From the NCBI GenBank assembly GCA_022787145.1, contig JALFVM010000077.1, positions 1 through 56,801 of the forward strand: 56,801 nt of DNA, written 5' to 3'. A program made the position numbers and the translations under genes. Under the pieces are notes generated by a model, which did no database searches, had not been told where the DNA came from, and worked only from the letters and a program-made list of their open reading frames with translations. Shown in pieces: positions 7,249 through 16,069 of the stretch (the stretch's first letter is position 1; each line of letters begins with the position of its first letter). Origin of the DNA: Lachnospiraceae bacterium. Lineage in GTDB: Bacteria; Bacillota; Clostridia; Lachnospirales; Lachnospiraceae.

Positions 7249-8379
7249 ATGAATTTCAATTATTATTTACCGGTAAATGTTGTATTTGGATGCGGAAAAG
7301 TCAAAGAAGTAGGTGAGATTGCCAAGCCTTATGGAAAGAAAGCTCTGATCGTAACCGGAAAATCCAGTGCGAAAAAATCAGGACTCTACGATAAAGTAAA
7401 AGACAGTCTGTCTGCTGCGGGAATTGAGAGTGCATTGTTTGATAAAGTATCTCAGAATCCGCTTACCACAACGGCAATCGAAGGCGCAGAATTTGCGAGG
7501 GAAACAGGCGCTGACCTGGTTGTAGCCATCGGCGGCGGAAGCATTATGGACTGTGCAAAATCCATTGCTTTTTTGGCTGTCAATGACGGAGATATCAACG
7601 ACTACATTTTCAACAAAAAGAAAAGCGACAAGGCGCTGCCGATCATTTTGATTCCGACGACCTGTGGAACAGGTTCGGAGGGAAATGGTTTTGCAGTATT
7701 GACAAACCCGGAAAATGGAGACAAAAAATCTCTGCGCTGCAACGCGATTATCGCAAAAGCATCCATCGTAGATCCGGAATGTATGATGACAATGCCGAAA
7801 AAAGTTCTGGCTTCCGTTGGCTTTGATGCACTCTGCCACAGCATAGAGGCTTATACTTCAAAAATTGCACAGCCATTTACGGATGCACTGGCACTGTATG
7901 CGATTGAACTGATTGCAGACAGTCTGGTAGATTTGTACAACGGTTCCGAGGATGTAGAAAAATGGGAAAAAATCACGATTGCCAGCACGATCGGCGGTAT
8001 GGTCATCAATCAGGCCGGAGTTACTCTTTCCCATGGAATGGAGCATCCGGCATCCGGACTCAAAGACATCGTTCATGGTCATGGACTTGCTGCACTGACA
8101 CCGGTGATCATCGAGGCTTCCTACAAAGGCGATGAATACAAATTTGGAAGAATCTCGAAACTGCTGGGCGGAACAGATGCGTCCGACTGTGCAGAGCAGG
8201 TGAAAAAATTACTTGCACAGATTGATATGACACTGAAGTTATCTGATCTTGGACTTGCAGAAGAAGACATTCCATGGATGGCAGAAAACTGTATGAAAGT
8301 TTCTGCAGCAGGTGTGGCAAATAATCCGGTTGTCTTTACCCAGGAAGAGATTGCGGAAATTTACCGCAAAGCAATGTAA
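7249..8379 (+). CDS. Iron-dependent alcohol dehydrogenase
   Basis: A 376-residue group III alcohol dehydrogenase. The NAD(P)-binding GGGSIMDCAK is at about 95-104. The four metal ligands are visible as Asp193 and His197 (GFDALCHSIEAY), His262 (SHGMEHP) and His276 (DIVHGHG). In this operon it would reduce the semialdehyde made by the aminotransferases to an alcohol or hydroxy acid, as 4-hydroxybutyrate dehydrogenases of this family do with succinate semialdehyde; that assignment is inference. AGGGGG at 7232-7237 serves ATG 7249; a GTG at 7243 is possible. Last gene of the block. Confidence 0.88.
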   Translation: MNFNYYLPVNVVFGCGKVKEVGEIAKPYGKKALIVTGKSSAKKSGLYDKVKDSLSAAGIESALFDKVSQNPLTTTAIEGAEFARETGADLVVAIGGGSIMDCAKSIAFLAVNDGDINDYIFNKKKSDKALPIILIPTTCGTGSEGNGFAVLTNPENGDKKSLRCNAIIAKASIVDPECMMTMPKKVLASVGFDALCHSIEAYTSKIAQPFTDALALYAIELIADSLVDLYNGSEDVEKWEKITIASTIGGMVINQAGVTLSHGMEHPASGLKDIVHGHGLAALTPVIIEASYKGDEYKFGRISKLLGGTDASDCAEQVKKLLAQIDMTLKLSDLGLAEEDIPWMAENCMKVSAAGVANNPVVFTQEEIAEIYRKAM

Positions 8380-8436
8380 TAGGTATCTATTCTTATATTT
8401 CTCACATAAAAACTGCCACGAAGGTGGCGGGACAGA

Positions 8437-8466
8437 GGGGATGGTTTTGCAAAACCGTCCCCTTTT
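8437..8466 (+). terminator. Intrinsic terminator after the Fe-ADH gene
   Basis: GGGGATGGTTTT pairs with AAAACCGTCCCC (8437-8462) with a GC loop, then TTTT. A small GCCAC/GTGGC hairpin lies just before (8414-8427). It belongs to the GGGACGG-type hairpins seen elsewhere in the window. Confidence 0.8.
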
Positions 8467-8543
8467 GTTCTGCTCTTTTTCTCGTCCGGCAACGTTTTCT
8501 TTGATATAGAATAAAGCTATAACTAGTAGTTTGTTTTATGTAT

Positions 8544-8572
8544 TTGCATATTACCGAGTGAAATGATATACT
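8544..8572 (+). promoter_or_regulatory. Promoter of metY
   Basis: TTGCAT (8544-8549), a 17-bp spacer, then TATACT (8567-8572). The leader of about 85 nt is too short for a SAM riboswitch and shows no terminator. Confidence 0.6.
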
Positions 8573-8666
8573 TTAAAACATCAAAGGAAGAACAAAATCT
8601 TCCAAAGCAAGAATCACAAAGCAAATGAACGAATGAAAATATAGAAGTTAACAGGAGGAATTTATT

Positions 8667-9974
8667 ATGAGTAAGAAAACACGTGCCGAAAGAAATCTTA
8701 AATTTGAAACATTACAGTTACATGTAGGTCAGGAACAGCCGGATCCGGTTACCGATGCAAGAGCCGTACCGATTTATCAGACTTCCTCATATGTATTCAG
8801 AAACAGTGACCATGCAGCCGCAAGATTTGGACTCAGCGATGCAGGAAATATCTATGGAAGACTGACAAACCCGACAGAAGATGTTTTTGAAAAACGTATT
8901 GCAGCTCTGGAAGGCGGTGTGGCAGCACTTGCCGTTGCATCCGGTGCGGCAGCAATCAGCTACACAATCCAGAACCTTGCACAGGCAGGAGATCACATCG
9001 TAGCAGCCAAAAACATTTACGGCGGAACTTATAACCTGCTGGCACATACACTTCCAGCGTATGGAATCACAACAACCTTTGTAGATCCATTCAACTATGA
9101 CGAAGTAGAAAGTGCTATTCAGGAAAACACAAAAGCAATCCATATAGAAACTCTTGGAAATCCGAATTCTGATGTGGTAGATATTGAAAAACTGGCACAG
9201 ATTGCACATGCACATAAAATCCCGCTCGTTGTAGATAACACATTTGCAACACCATACCTGGTTCGCCCGATTGAGTACGGTGCAGATATCGTCGTACATT
9301 CCGCTACAAAATTCATCGGCGGACATGGAACAACTATCGGTGGTGTGATTGTTGACAGTGGAAAATTTGACTGGGAAGCAAGTGGAAAATTCCCGTCACT
9401 GACAGATCCAAACCCAAGCTATCACGGAATCAGCTTCACAAAAGCAGTAGGTGCAGCAGCATTCGTTACAAAGATTCGTGCAATCCTTCTTCGTGATACA
9501 GGCGCAACACTTTCTCCGTTCCACGCATTCATTTTCTTACAGGGACTGGAAACTCTGTCACTGAGAGTGGAACGCCATGTGAAAAATGCACTGAAGGTGG
9601 TAGAATACCTGAACAATCACCCTCAGGTAGAGAAAGTAAATCACCCGTCCGTTTCCAACGATCCGCAGCAGCAGGAATTGTATAAGAAATACTTCCCGAA
9701 TGGCGGTGGTTCTATCTTTACCTTTGAGATCAAAGGCGATGCACAGAAAGCGAAAGATTTTATTGACAACCTCGAACTCTTCTCCCTGCTGGCTAACGTG
9801 GCAGATGTAAAATCCCTCGTTATTCATCCTGCAACTACCACACACAGCCAGTGCACAGAAGAGGAACTGCTTGACCAGGGTATCAAACCAAATACCATTC
9901 GTCTTTCTATCGGAACAGAGAATATCGACGATATTATTGAAGACCTGGAAGAAGCATTCAAAGCAGTACAGTAA
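8667..9974 (+). CDS. metY: O-acetylhomoserine sulfhydrylase / aminocarboxypropyltransferase
   Basis: A 435-residue Cys/Met-metabolism PLP enzyme. The length of about 430 fits O-acetylhomoserine sulfhydrylases rather than the shorter cystathionine enzymes of about 380. Motifs are IYGRLTNPT (about 62-70), VASGAAA (90-96), VVDNTFATPYL (188-198) and the PLP lysine Lys215 in VVHSATKFIGGHG. It uses sulfide and O-acetylhomoserine to make homocysteine in the cytoplasm. AGGAGG lies before ATG 8667. It stands alone with its own promoter and terminator. Confidence 0.92.
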   Translation: MSKKTRAERNLKFETLQLHVGQEQPDPVTDARAVPIYQTSSYVFRNSDHAAARFGLSDAGNIYGRLTNPTEDVFEKRIAALEGGVAALAVASGAAAISYTIQNLAQAGDHIVAAKNIYGGTYNLLAHTLPAYGITTTFVDPFNYDEVESAIQENTKAIHIETLGNPNSDVVDIEKLAQIAHAHKIPLVVDNTFATPYLVRPIEYGADIVVHSATKFIGGHGTTIGGVIVDSGKFDWEASGKFPSLTDPNPSYHGISFTKAVGAAAFVTKIRAILLRDTGATLSPFHAFIFLQGLETLSLRVERHVKNALKVVEYLNNHPQVEKVNHPSVSNDPQQQELYKKYFPNGGGSIFTFEIKGDAQKAKDFIDNLELFSLLANVADVKSLVIHPATTTHSQCTEEELLDQGIKPNTIRLSIGTENIDDIIEDLEEAFKAVQ

Positions 9975-10024
9975 AACATAAAAAATAAAAAAATTAAACA
10001 GACCTCCGCGAAAATGTGAAAAAT

Positions 10025-10072
10025 AGCAGCCCTCTTGTGAGAAGTAGCTTACTTCCCAAGAAGGCTGTTTTG
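10025..10072 (+). terminator. Intrinsic terminator after metY
   Basis: AGCAGCC and GGCTGTT form the base of a long interrupted stem (GAAGTA/TACTTC near the tip), ending in TTTTG. Positions 10073-10198 hold nothing recognisable. Confidence 0.75.
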
Positions 10073-10198
10073 TTACTGCTTACAAGCTGCTATTGACTTT
10101 GCAGGAAGTCAATAGCTTTGATAGAATATAATCGTATCTTTTGAAAAAGTGCAAAAATTGTCGAAAAAAGAAAAGTTTTTGCTATCAAGTGCATAAAC

Positions 10199-10227
10199 TT
10201 GATTTTTTGAACCTTTTATGCTATACT
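10199..10227 (+). promoter_or_regulatory. Promoter of the AAA/DUF4143 ATPase
   Basis: TTGATT (10199-10204), a 17-bp spacer, TATACT (10222-10227), then AGGAGG at 10239-10244. Confidence 0.6.
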
Positions 10228-10253
10228 CAATTCAGCCAAGGAGGTGTGAACCT

Positions 10254-11570
10254 ATGATTGATACGCATGAATTGAAAAAAAGAGATTTGTACTTGAAAAA
10301 AATCATAGCTTTCAGAGATACGGAGCCTGTTAAAGTAGTTACCGGCATCCGTCGCTGCGGCAAATCCAGCTTACTGAAGCTGATGGTAGCACATCTGAAA
10401 GAGACAGGCATAGCCGATGAGCAGATCATTGAAATGAATTTTGAATCCCATGAGTTCAAAAGAATGTCTGCGGATGATTTCTATGAATATGTAAAAGCCA
10501 AAGTTATCCCTGAAAAGAGAATGTACCTGTTCTTTGATGAGTTGCAACGAATTGATAAGTGGGAAGATACTGTCAACTCTTTCCGAGTGGATTTCAACTG
10601 CGATATTTACATCACCGGCTCTAATGCGTACTTGCTTTCTTCTGAATATTCCACTTATTTATCTGGAAGATGTGTAGAAATCAAAATGCTGCCGCTGTCT
10701 TTCAGCGAGTTCCTGTATTTCCATGATTTTGAGGTAAAAGAAACCAAGAGCGCCCTTGGTGGCACAAGACTCCAGGCATTTGACAAATCCGGTGAACGTT
10801 ATGAACTCCGAGAAGTTTTTGATGCCTATATGCGATTTGGCGGTATGCCGGGTATCGCAGATGTGGGTCTGGATCAGGAAAAAGCATTGGTACTGCTTGA
10901 TGGTATCTATTCTACCGTTATTGTCCGAGATATTCTGGAACGAGAAAAGCGCCGTGGGCAGAGACAAATCACAGATCCGATTTTGCTCCGTAAGATTATT
11001 CTGTTTCTTGCAGATAATATCGGCAGCAGCGTTTCCGTTTCGTCCATCGGTAACACTTTGGTCAATGAAGGTCTGTTGGAGGACGGCAAAAGAAAAGGAG
11101 CACCCAGCGCACACACGGTTCAAGCTTATGCTAATGCGCTGCTGGAGGCCTACTTCTACTATGATATAAAGCGTTTCGATATTAAGGGCAAAGAATATCT
11201 CCGAACCCTTGGAAAATATTATATCGTAGATATTGGTCTGCGAAACTACCTGCTTGGATTCAGAAATCGTGACAGCGGCCATGCGATTGAGAACGTGGTG
11301 TACTTTGAACTGCTACGCAGAGGATATGATGTAGCAATCGGAAAGGTAGACAATACCGAAGTGGATTTCATAGCCACGAAAGCAGACGATAAGCTGTATG
11401 TACAGGTTACAGAATCTATGACAAGTGAGGAAGTTCGCCGCCGTGAGCTTGCTCCGTTGCAGAAAATCAATGATAACTATGAAAAAATCGTGTTGTCACT
11501 TGATCCCGGTCTTGATGCTTCCTATGATGGCATTAAGTCTTTGAACCTGATCAACTGGTTATTATTATAG
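10254..11570 (+). CDS. AAA-14 / DUF4143 family ATPase
   Basis: A 438-residue protein with the usual two-part build of this family. The N-terminal ATPase has Walker A GIRRCGKSS (31-39) and Walker B YLFFDELQ (91-98), then ITGSN. The C-terminal part is DUF4143-like and carries a nuclease-like patch (TEVDFIATKADDKLYVQVT). ATG 10254 follows AGGAGG at 10239-10244; the longer frame from 10218 lacks a ribosome site. It has its own promoter and no operon partner. Function in the family is poorly known; such genes are often strain-variable. No partner toxin or restriction gene is adjacent. Confidence 0.85.
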   Translation: MIDTHELKKRDLYLKKIIAFRDTEPVKVVTGIRRCGKSSLLKLMVAHLKETGIADEQIIEMNFESHEFKRMSADDFYEYVKAKVIPEKRMYLFFDELQRIDKWEDTVNSFRVDFNCDIYITGSNAYLLSSEYSTYLSGRCVEIKMLPLSFSEFLYFHDFEVKETKSALGGTRLQAFDKSGERYELREVFDAYMRFGGMPGIADVGLDQEKALVLLDGIYSTVIVRDILEREKRRGQRQITDPILLRKIILFLADNIGSSVSVSSIGNTLVNEGLLEDGKRKGAPSAHTVQAYANALLEAYFYYDIKRFDIKGKEYLRTLGKYYIVDIGLRNYLLGFRNRDSGHAIENVVYFELLRRGYDVAIGKVDNTEVDFIATKADDKLYVQVTESMTSEEVRRRELAPLQKINDNYEKIVLSLDPGLDASYDGIKSLNLINWLLL

Positions 11571-11698
11571 CACTTCAAACTTTTAAATCAGTGGGACGAA
11601 CCAAATATTATTCTTCATGGAGTTCCGCAAAGAAAGTGAAAATAAGCAGATAAAGATTATAGCAGTTCAAGAAAATATTGTATCCAATGTTTCAGTAG

Positions 11699-11727
11699 TT
11701 GTTATTTTTCTTCTTTTCTTATATAAT
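11699..11727 (+). promoter_or_regulatory. Promoter of the D,D-carboxypeptidase gene
   Basis: TTGTTA (11699-11704), a 17-bp spacer, then perfect TATAAT (11722-11727). Confidence 0.6.
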
Positions 11728-11823
11728 AAAGACGTTGCAAAAGAAGTAAGTATACGAATAGATTCCCGTGTGCCGACAGATTCATATTCCGGCACAGCGG
11801 GAATATAAGAAAGGCAGAATAAA

Positions 11824-13083
11824 ATGAGAAAATTATGGAAAAAGCTTGTTGTCGGTGCGGCAATGTGTATTTTGACAATAACGACTGCCATTGCGCCTGT
11901 TCAGGCGGCGGTGGAGAACGGAACTTCCTACGCGATTGAGAGTAACAGCATCGCAAACTGGCCGCAGATGGGAGATATGTATTCAGAGGCGGCAGTGCTG
12001 ATGGATGCAGATACGGGAGCTGTGCTGGTCAATAAAGGAATGTATGAGGCGCGTTATCCGGCGAGTATCACAAAGGTTATGACGACGCTGCTTGCACTTG
12101 AGAACAGCAAGATGACAGATGAGGTGACGTTTACAGAGGAAGGTCTTACACGTATAGTGGAGGGCACAAACATTGACTCGCAGGTAGGTGAAGTGCTCAC
12201 CATGGAGCAGGCGCTGAATATCGTGATGATGGTATCGGCCAATGAAGTGGCTGCTCAGGTTGCCATTCAGGTTGCCGGATCGGAAGCTGCATTTGCCGAG
12301 ATGATGAACCAGAAAGCAGCGCAGCTTGGATGCAAAAACACGCATTTTAACAACGCCAGTGGTCTTCCGGATGAGAATCATTACACCTGTGCTTACGATA
12401 TGGCATTGATTTTTCAGGAAGCTCTGAAAAATGAAGAGTTCAGAAAAATCATAGAGACAAGGACATACACACTTCCTGCTACAAACAAACACGCGGAGCC
12501 AAGAGCATATTCCACACATCTGCCTCTTGTTTCCCAGGCGGCACCGGAATATTACGCAGATTGCATCGGTGGAAAGACAGGAGTAACAATGGTGTCATTG
12601 AATACGCTGGTGACGGCAGCAGAAAGAGATGGAAAGACTCTGATCGCGGTAGCACTTCGTGCGGATCCGGGGCAGGTTTGTGCCGACTCCACCGCCATGT
12701 ATGAGTATGGATTCAACAATTTTACAAAACTGGAACTGGATGGCGGTTCTGCGATGGTTCCAAACGGTGTGACGGAGGCGGATTTACATACAACGAATGA
12801 GAATCGTGACGGCGTGCTGCTGAACCATTATTACTATGGAGATAAGTATGTAGGAACTGCCGAGGTTGAAGTTCCTCAGGAGACGGAAGCTCCCGTAGAG
12901 GAAGAAGCTGAAGAACTGCCGGAAGAGGACACGCAGATTGCTGAGGAGGCAGTCAGTGATTCCGTATTTGGCAATCCGATGCTGGAGCACAAAGGCTTTG
13001 CCGTGACGGTTGGTGTGCTGGTAGGTCTGATCGTTCTGGGAATTCTTTCTATTTTTATCACATTGCTGACCAGAAGACGTTAA
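11824..13083 (+). CDS. Serine D-alanyl-D-alanine carboxypeptidase (PBP5-like, S11)
   Basis: A 419-residue secreted enzyme trimming the terminal D-Ala of peptidoglycan stems. A signal peptide covers about residues 1-29 (cut near PVQAA). The three penicillin-binding motifs are present: SITK with nucleophile Ser81 and Lys84, SAN at 138-140, and KTG at 251-253. An acidic Glu-rich linker (about 346-380) leads to a hydrophobic segment of about 20 residues and a final TRRR. The anchor is thus a real C-terminal membrane helix rather than the amphipathic helix common in PBP5. Single-gene unit with its own promoter. Confidence 0.92.
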   Translation: MRKLWKKLVVGAAMCILTITTAIAPVQAAVENGTSYAIESNSIANWPQMGDMYSEAAVLMDADTGAVLVNKGMYEARYPASITKVMTTLLALENSKMTDEVTFTEEGLTRIVEGTNIDSQVGEVLTMEQALNIVMMVSANEVAAQVAIQVAGSEAAFAEMMNQKAAQLGCKNTHFNNASGLPDENHYTCAYDMALIFQEALKNEEFRKIIETRTYTLPATNKHAEPRAYSTHLPLVSQAAPEYYADCIGGKTGVTMVSLNTLVTAAERDGKTLIAVALRADPGQVCADSTAMYEYGFNNFTKLELDGGSAMVPNGVTEADLHTTNENRDGVLLNHYYYGDKYVGTAEVEVPQETEAPVEEEAEELPEEDTQIAEEAVSDSVFGNPMLEHKGFAVTVGVLVGLIVLGILSIFITLLTRRR

Positions 13084-13110
13084 AAAGTAAAAAACTGTCA
13101 GAAATCACAC

Positions 13111-13139
13111 TTGACAGTTAGGCTCGACTATTGTAATAT
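13111..13139 (+). promoter_or_regulatory. Promoter of the ATP-grasp operon
   Basis: Perfect TTGACA (13111-13116), a 17-bp spacer, then TAATAT (13134-13139). The start would be near 13146, just before a terminator hairpin. Confidence 0.7.
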
Positions 13140-13154
13140 ATTCCATAAGCAAAG

Positions 13155-13182
13155 GCGCCCGAATCGAAATCGGGCGCTTTTT
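13155..13182 (+). terminator. Promoter-proximal terminator hairpin, ATP-grasp operon leader
   Basis: GCGCCCGA (13155-13162) pairs with TCGGGCGC (13170-13177), followed by five T. Read from the promoter at 13111-13139 the hairpin begins about 9 nt into the transcript. It may also serve as the end of the carboxypeptidase transcript 70 bp upstream. Confidence 0.75.
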
Positions 13183-13306
13183 GAATTTATATAGCCTTGA
13201 AAGGGTTCGGGGGAACTTTTTCAGACATTGGAACAAAGATGTTCTTTTTCGTGATGAACGGGGAGAGTATCTTTTTTTATTAGAAATTGAAGAAAGAGGT
13301 GGGAGT

Positions 13307-14623
13307 ATGAATGAATTAATGGAGCATACACAGGAAATTAATAATCTTTTATCCAGATATGGTGTGAAATTTGGCATTTATAAAAACAACACGTTCCATG
13401 AGCAGTTGTTTCCGTTTGATGCCGTGCCGAGAGTCATCACCCATGAGGAGTATGTGAAGCTGGAAAAAGGACTGATCCAGAGAGTGGATGCGCTGAATCT
13501 GTTTTTGAAGGACATCTACACAGACAAAAAAATCATCAAAGATGGCATTGTGCCGGAGGACTTTGTGTTCCTTTCTTCCGGCTATCTCCCTCAGTGTGAG
13601 GGGATTGTTCCGCCAAAGGGAATTTTCAGCCATATTTCAGGAATTGATCTTGTACAGGCAAAAGACAAATCCTGGTACATACTGGAGGACAACCTGCGCG
13701 TACCTTCCGGCGCGTCGTATCCGCTGATTGCAAGAGAATTGTGCAGAAGAGCTTCTCCGAAAACATTCCGAAACAATAAAATTGTAGACAACAGAAATTA
13801 CCATAAGCTTCTGCGCAGTACGATGGAAAATGTCAACTGTGGAGGTATCTCCGTCATTATGACACCGGGACGTTACAACGCGGCATATTTTGAGCATTCG
13901 TATCTCGCAGAGCGAAGCGGCTGTGTACTTGCAATGTGCAACGATCTGTTTGTGGAGAAAAATCGTCTGTATTATCGCGATTATAAAGGGGATAAACAGC
14001 AGGTGGGTGCAATCTATCGAAGAATTTCCGATGAATACCTCGATCCTCTCACCTTCTACAGTCAGTCACTGATTGGTGTGCCTGGAATTATGGATGCCTA
14101 CCGTGCCGGAAATGTAGCAATCATCAATGCCCCTGGAAATGGCGTGGCAGACGATAAGGGTATTTATTATTTCGTGCCGAAGATGATTAAGTACTATCTT
14201 GGTGAAGAACCAATCCTTAGGAATGCACCAACATATCTGCCATTCTATGAAGAGGACAGAAAATATGTATTGGAGCATCTTGACAAACTGGTTATTAAAG
14301 ATGTTGCAGAGGCTGGCGGCTATGGCGTTGTTTTTGGAAGCGATCTTTCCAAAGAACAGCTGGAGGATATGAAGAAACTGGTCGAGAAAGAATCCAGAAG
14401 ATTTATCGCACAGGAGGTCATTGATTTCCTGGATTTGAAGATTATGGATGAAGATGGTGCACTGGTGCCGAGAAAGGCAGACCTTCGTGCATTTGTATTG
14501 AGTGGAGAGGCAACAAAAGTATGGCCGAGCGGTCTTACCAGATTTTCCAGAAATCCGGATTCATTTGTTGTAAACTCATCACAGGGAGGAGGATTTAAAG
14601 ACACATGGGTATTATCTCAGTAG
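13307..14623 (+). CDS. Circularly permuted ATP-grasp protein (DUF404/DUF407 type)
   Basis: A 438-residue member of the circularly permuted ATP-grasp family, proposed in the literature to form amide or peptide bonds. Recognisable blocks are SVIMTPGRYNAAYFEHSYLA (about 186-205), YRRISDEYLDP, AIINAPGNGVADDK, the KDVAEAGGYGVVFG nucleotide loop and the C-terminal DLRAFVLSGEATKVWPSGL plus NSSQGGGFKDTW. ATG 13307 follows GAGGTGGGAG; the frame is open further upstream to 13181, but that part overlaps the terminator tail. First gene of an operon with alpha-E, transglutaminase and two M14 proteins; it overlaps the alpha-E gene by 19 bp. Product unknown. Confidence 0.88.
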   Translation: MNELMEHTQEINNLLSRYGVKFGIYKNNTFHEQLFPFDAVPRVITHEEYVKLEKGLIQRVDALNLFLKDIYTDKKIIKDGIVPEDFVFLSSGYLPQCEGIVPPKGIFSHISGIDLVQAKDKSWYILEDNLRVPSGASYPLIARELCRRASPKTFRNNKIVDNRNYHKLLRSTMENVNCGGISVIMTPGRYNAAYFEHSYLAERSGCVLAMCNDLFVEKNRLYYRDYKGDKQQVGAIYRRISDEYLDPLTFYSQSLIGVPGIMDAYRAGNVAIINAPGNGVADDKGIYYFVPKMIKYYLGEEPILRNAPTYLPFYEEDRKYVLEHLDKLVIKDVAEAGGYGVVFGSDLSKEQLEDMKKLVEKESRRFIAQEVIDFLDLKIMDEDGALVPRKADLRAFVLSGEATKVWPSGLTRFSRNPDSFVVNSSQGGGFKDTWVLSQ

Positions 14624-15288
14624 AAAAAGCGGATCATCTGTTCTGGCTTGGAAGATATACAGAGCGTGTATTTACCACGCTTCGTAAATTCTTTCATGTA
14701 TATGACAATATGATCGATACACAGGAAATAGAACGTTTATATGGAGAGTATTGTGAGAGACTTTCCATTCCAAATATTTACACGGCAGATACATTTGTGC
14801 AGAAGTATTTGTTTGACGAAGAAAATCCGGATTCCATGCGTGCCAACATGGAACGGGCTTATGACAATGCGGTCGTGCTTCGTGACGAATTAACAAGTAA
14901 TGCATTGGCCTATATACAATTGTCGCTGGATGTGTTAAAATCAGCAGAAGGAAAGGGCGCGCCTATTTTTAAGCTTCAGCCGGTGATTGATTATCTGTTT
15001 GCTTTTTGGGGATGCATTGATGATTATGTAGAAAACGAAGAGTGCAGAAATATCCTCAAGGCTGGAAAATATCTGGAACGCCTGGACTTGTATTTGCGTC
15101 TGGAATATCATACAAAAGATATTGAGAAGGAATTCTGTAAGCTGGAGAAACGTCTGGTAAAATCAGGACTTCCCGTAAATACAAAAAAATTAAACCGTCT
15201 TAAAGCAATTATTGCCAAAGAGGAGGAATGGAGCAGCTGCTATTTCGAGGCATTAAGCTGCCTGGGCGGAATTCTTGAGGTGATGTAA
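14605..15288 (+). CDS. Alpha-E domain protein (DUF403)
   Basis: A 227-residue all-helical protein of the alpha-E family, recognised from the opening SVEKADHLFWLGRYTERV and by its invariable companion, the circularly permuted ATP-grasp gene. Alpha-E proteins are about 300 residues elsewhere; this one is on the short side. No catalytic residue is assigned to the family with certainty. It starts inside the end of the ATP-grasp gene with a GGAGGAGG ribosome site in that gene, and the transglutaminase gene follows 4 bp later, so the three are translationally coupled. Confidence 0.85.
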   Translation: MGIISVEKADHLFWLGRYTERVFTTLRKFFHVYDNMIDTQEIERLYGEYCERLSIPNIYTADTFVQKYLFDEENPDSMRANMERAYDNAVVLRDELTSNALAYIQLSLDVLKSAEGKGAPIFKLQPVIDYLFAFWGCIDDYVENEECRNILKAGKYLERLDLYLRLEYHTKDIEKEFCKLEKRLVKSGLPVNTKKLNRLKAIIAKEEEWSSCYFEALSCLGGILEVM

Positions 15289-15292
15289 AACA

Positions 15293-16069
15293 ATGAGAAA
15301 ACTGCGATTTTTATACCGCACGATTCTGAAATTTGATGCGCCGGTGCGCGGACATTCCTTTGCCATTCGCTGTATCCCGCCAACGAATCAGGTGCAGCAG
15401 GTAAATATTGAGGAACGTTACGTGACTCCGGCGGACTGTATCAATGAAGTAACGGATGGATTTGGAAATCTCAGATATGTGGGAAGAATCAACGATTATC
15501 ATACCGGTTTTGAATATGGGGTGAGGGGGACAGCTGTTGTACAGTCGATGCAGGTGCAAAAAGAACCGTTGCACGGCATGTACAAATATCCTTCCGCCTT
15601 TACCGGTTTTGCCCCGTCAATCAGAGCGTTTTATGAAAGTCTTACTGTTCCAGAGGGCGATGCATTGTCAAGGGCTGTTTTTCTGATGCATGCACTGTAT
15701 GAGACGATGCAGTACGAGTCGGGAAGCACCAGCATTTACACGACGGCAGGAGAAGCTTTTGAAAAACGAAAAGGCGTGTGTCAGGATTATGCACATATCC
15801 TGATTGCTCTTTGTAAAATGGCCGGCATTCCTGCCAGATATGTGGTGGGGATGATGATCGGAGAAGGTTATACCCATGCATGGGTGGAAATCTATACGGG
15901 AGAAGGCTGGTATGGACTGGATCCGACCAACAATCTTCACATTGATGATTACTATATTAAAATTGCTCACGGCAGAGATTATGCGGACTGTATTGTGGAC
16001 CGGGGGATTTTTAACGGTTTTACGAATCAGGAGCAGGAGATTATCGTGAGCGTGGAGGAAATCTCATGA
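15293..16069 (+). CDS. Transglutaminase-like cysteine peptidase/transferase
   Basis: A 258-residue protein with an N-terminal beta domain as found in bacterial transglutaminase-like proteins and a C-terminal papain-like core. The catalytic triad is visible as Cys163 (KGVCQDYAH), His195 (YTHAWVEI) and Asp210 (YGLDPTN). There is no signal peptide, so it acts in the cytoplasm. With the ATP-grasp and alpha-E genes it could cleave or re-form amide bonds of the same product. The ribosome site GAGGTGAT overlaps the end of the alpha-E gene, and its stop overlaps the next ATG by 4 bp. Confidence 0.9.
   Translation: MRKLRFLYRTILKFDAPVRGHSFAIRCIPPTNQVQQVNIEERYVTPADCINEVTDGFGNLRYVGRINDYHTGFEYGVRGTAVVQSMQVQKEPLHGMYKYPSAFTGFAPSIRAFYESLTVPEGDALSRAVFLMHALYETMQYESGSTSIYTTAGEAFEKRKGVCQDYAHILIALCKMAGIPARYVVGMMIGEGYTHAWVEIYTGEGWYGLDPTNNLHIDDYYIKIAHGRDYADCIVDRGIFNGFTNQEQEIIVSVEEIS

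Noticed and set aside
8573-8666. SAM riboswitch upstream of metY
   Set aside because: The leader is too short and shows no S-box core or terminator.
10254-11570. Transposase or mobile-element ATPase
   Set aside because: The AAA/DUF4143 layout is clear, and no inverted ends, target duplication or partner transposase surround it.
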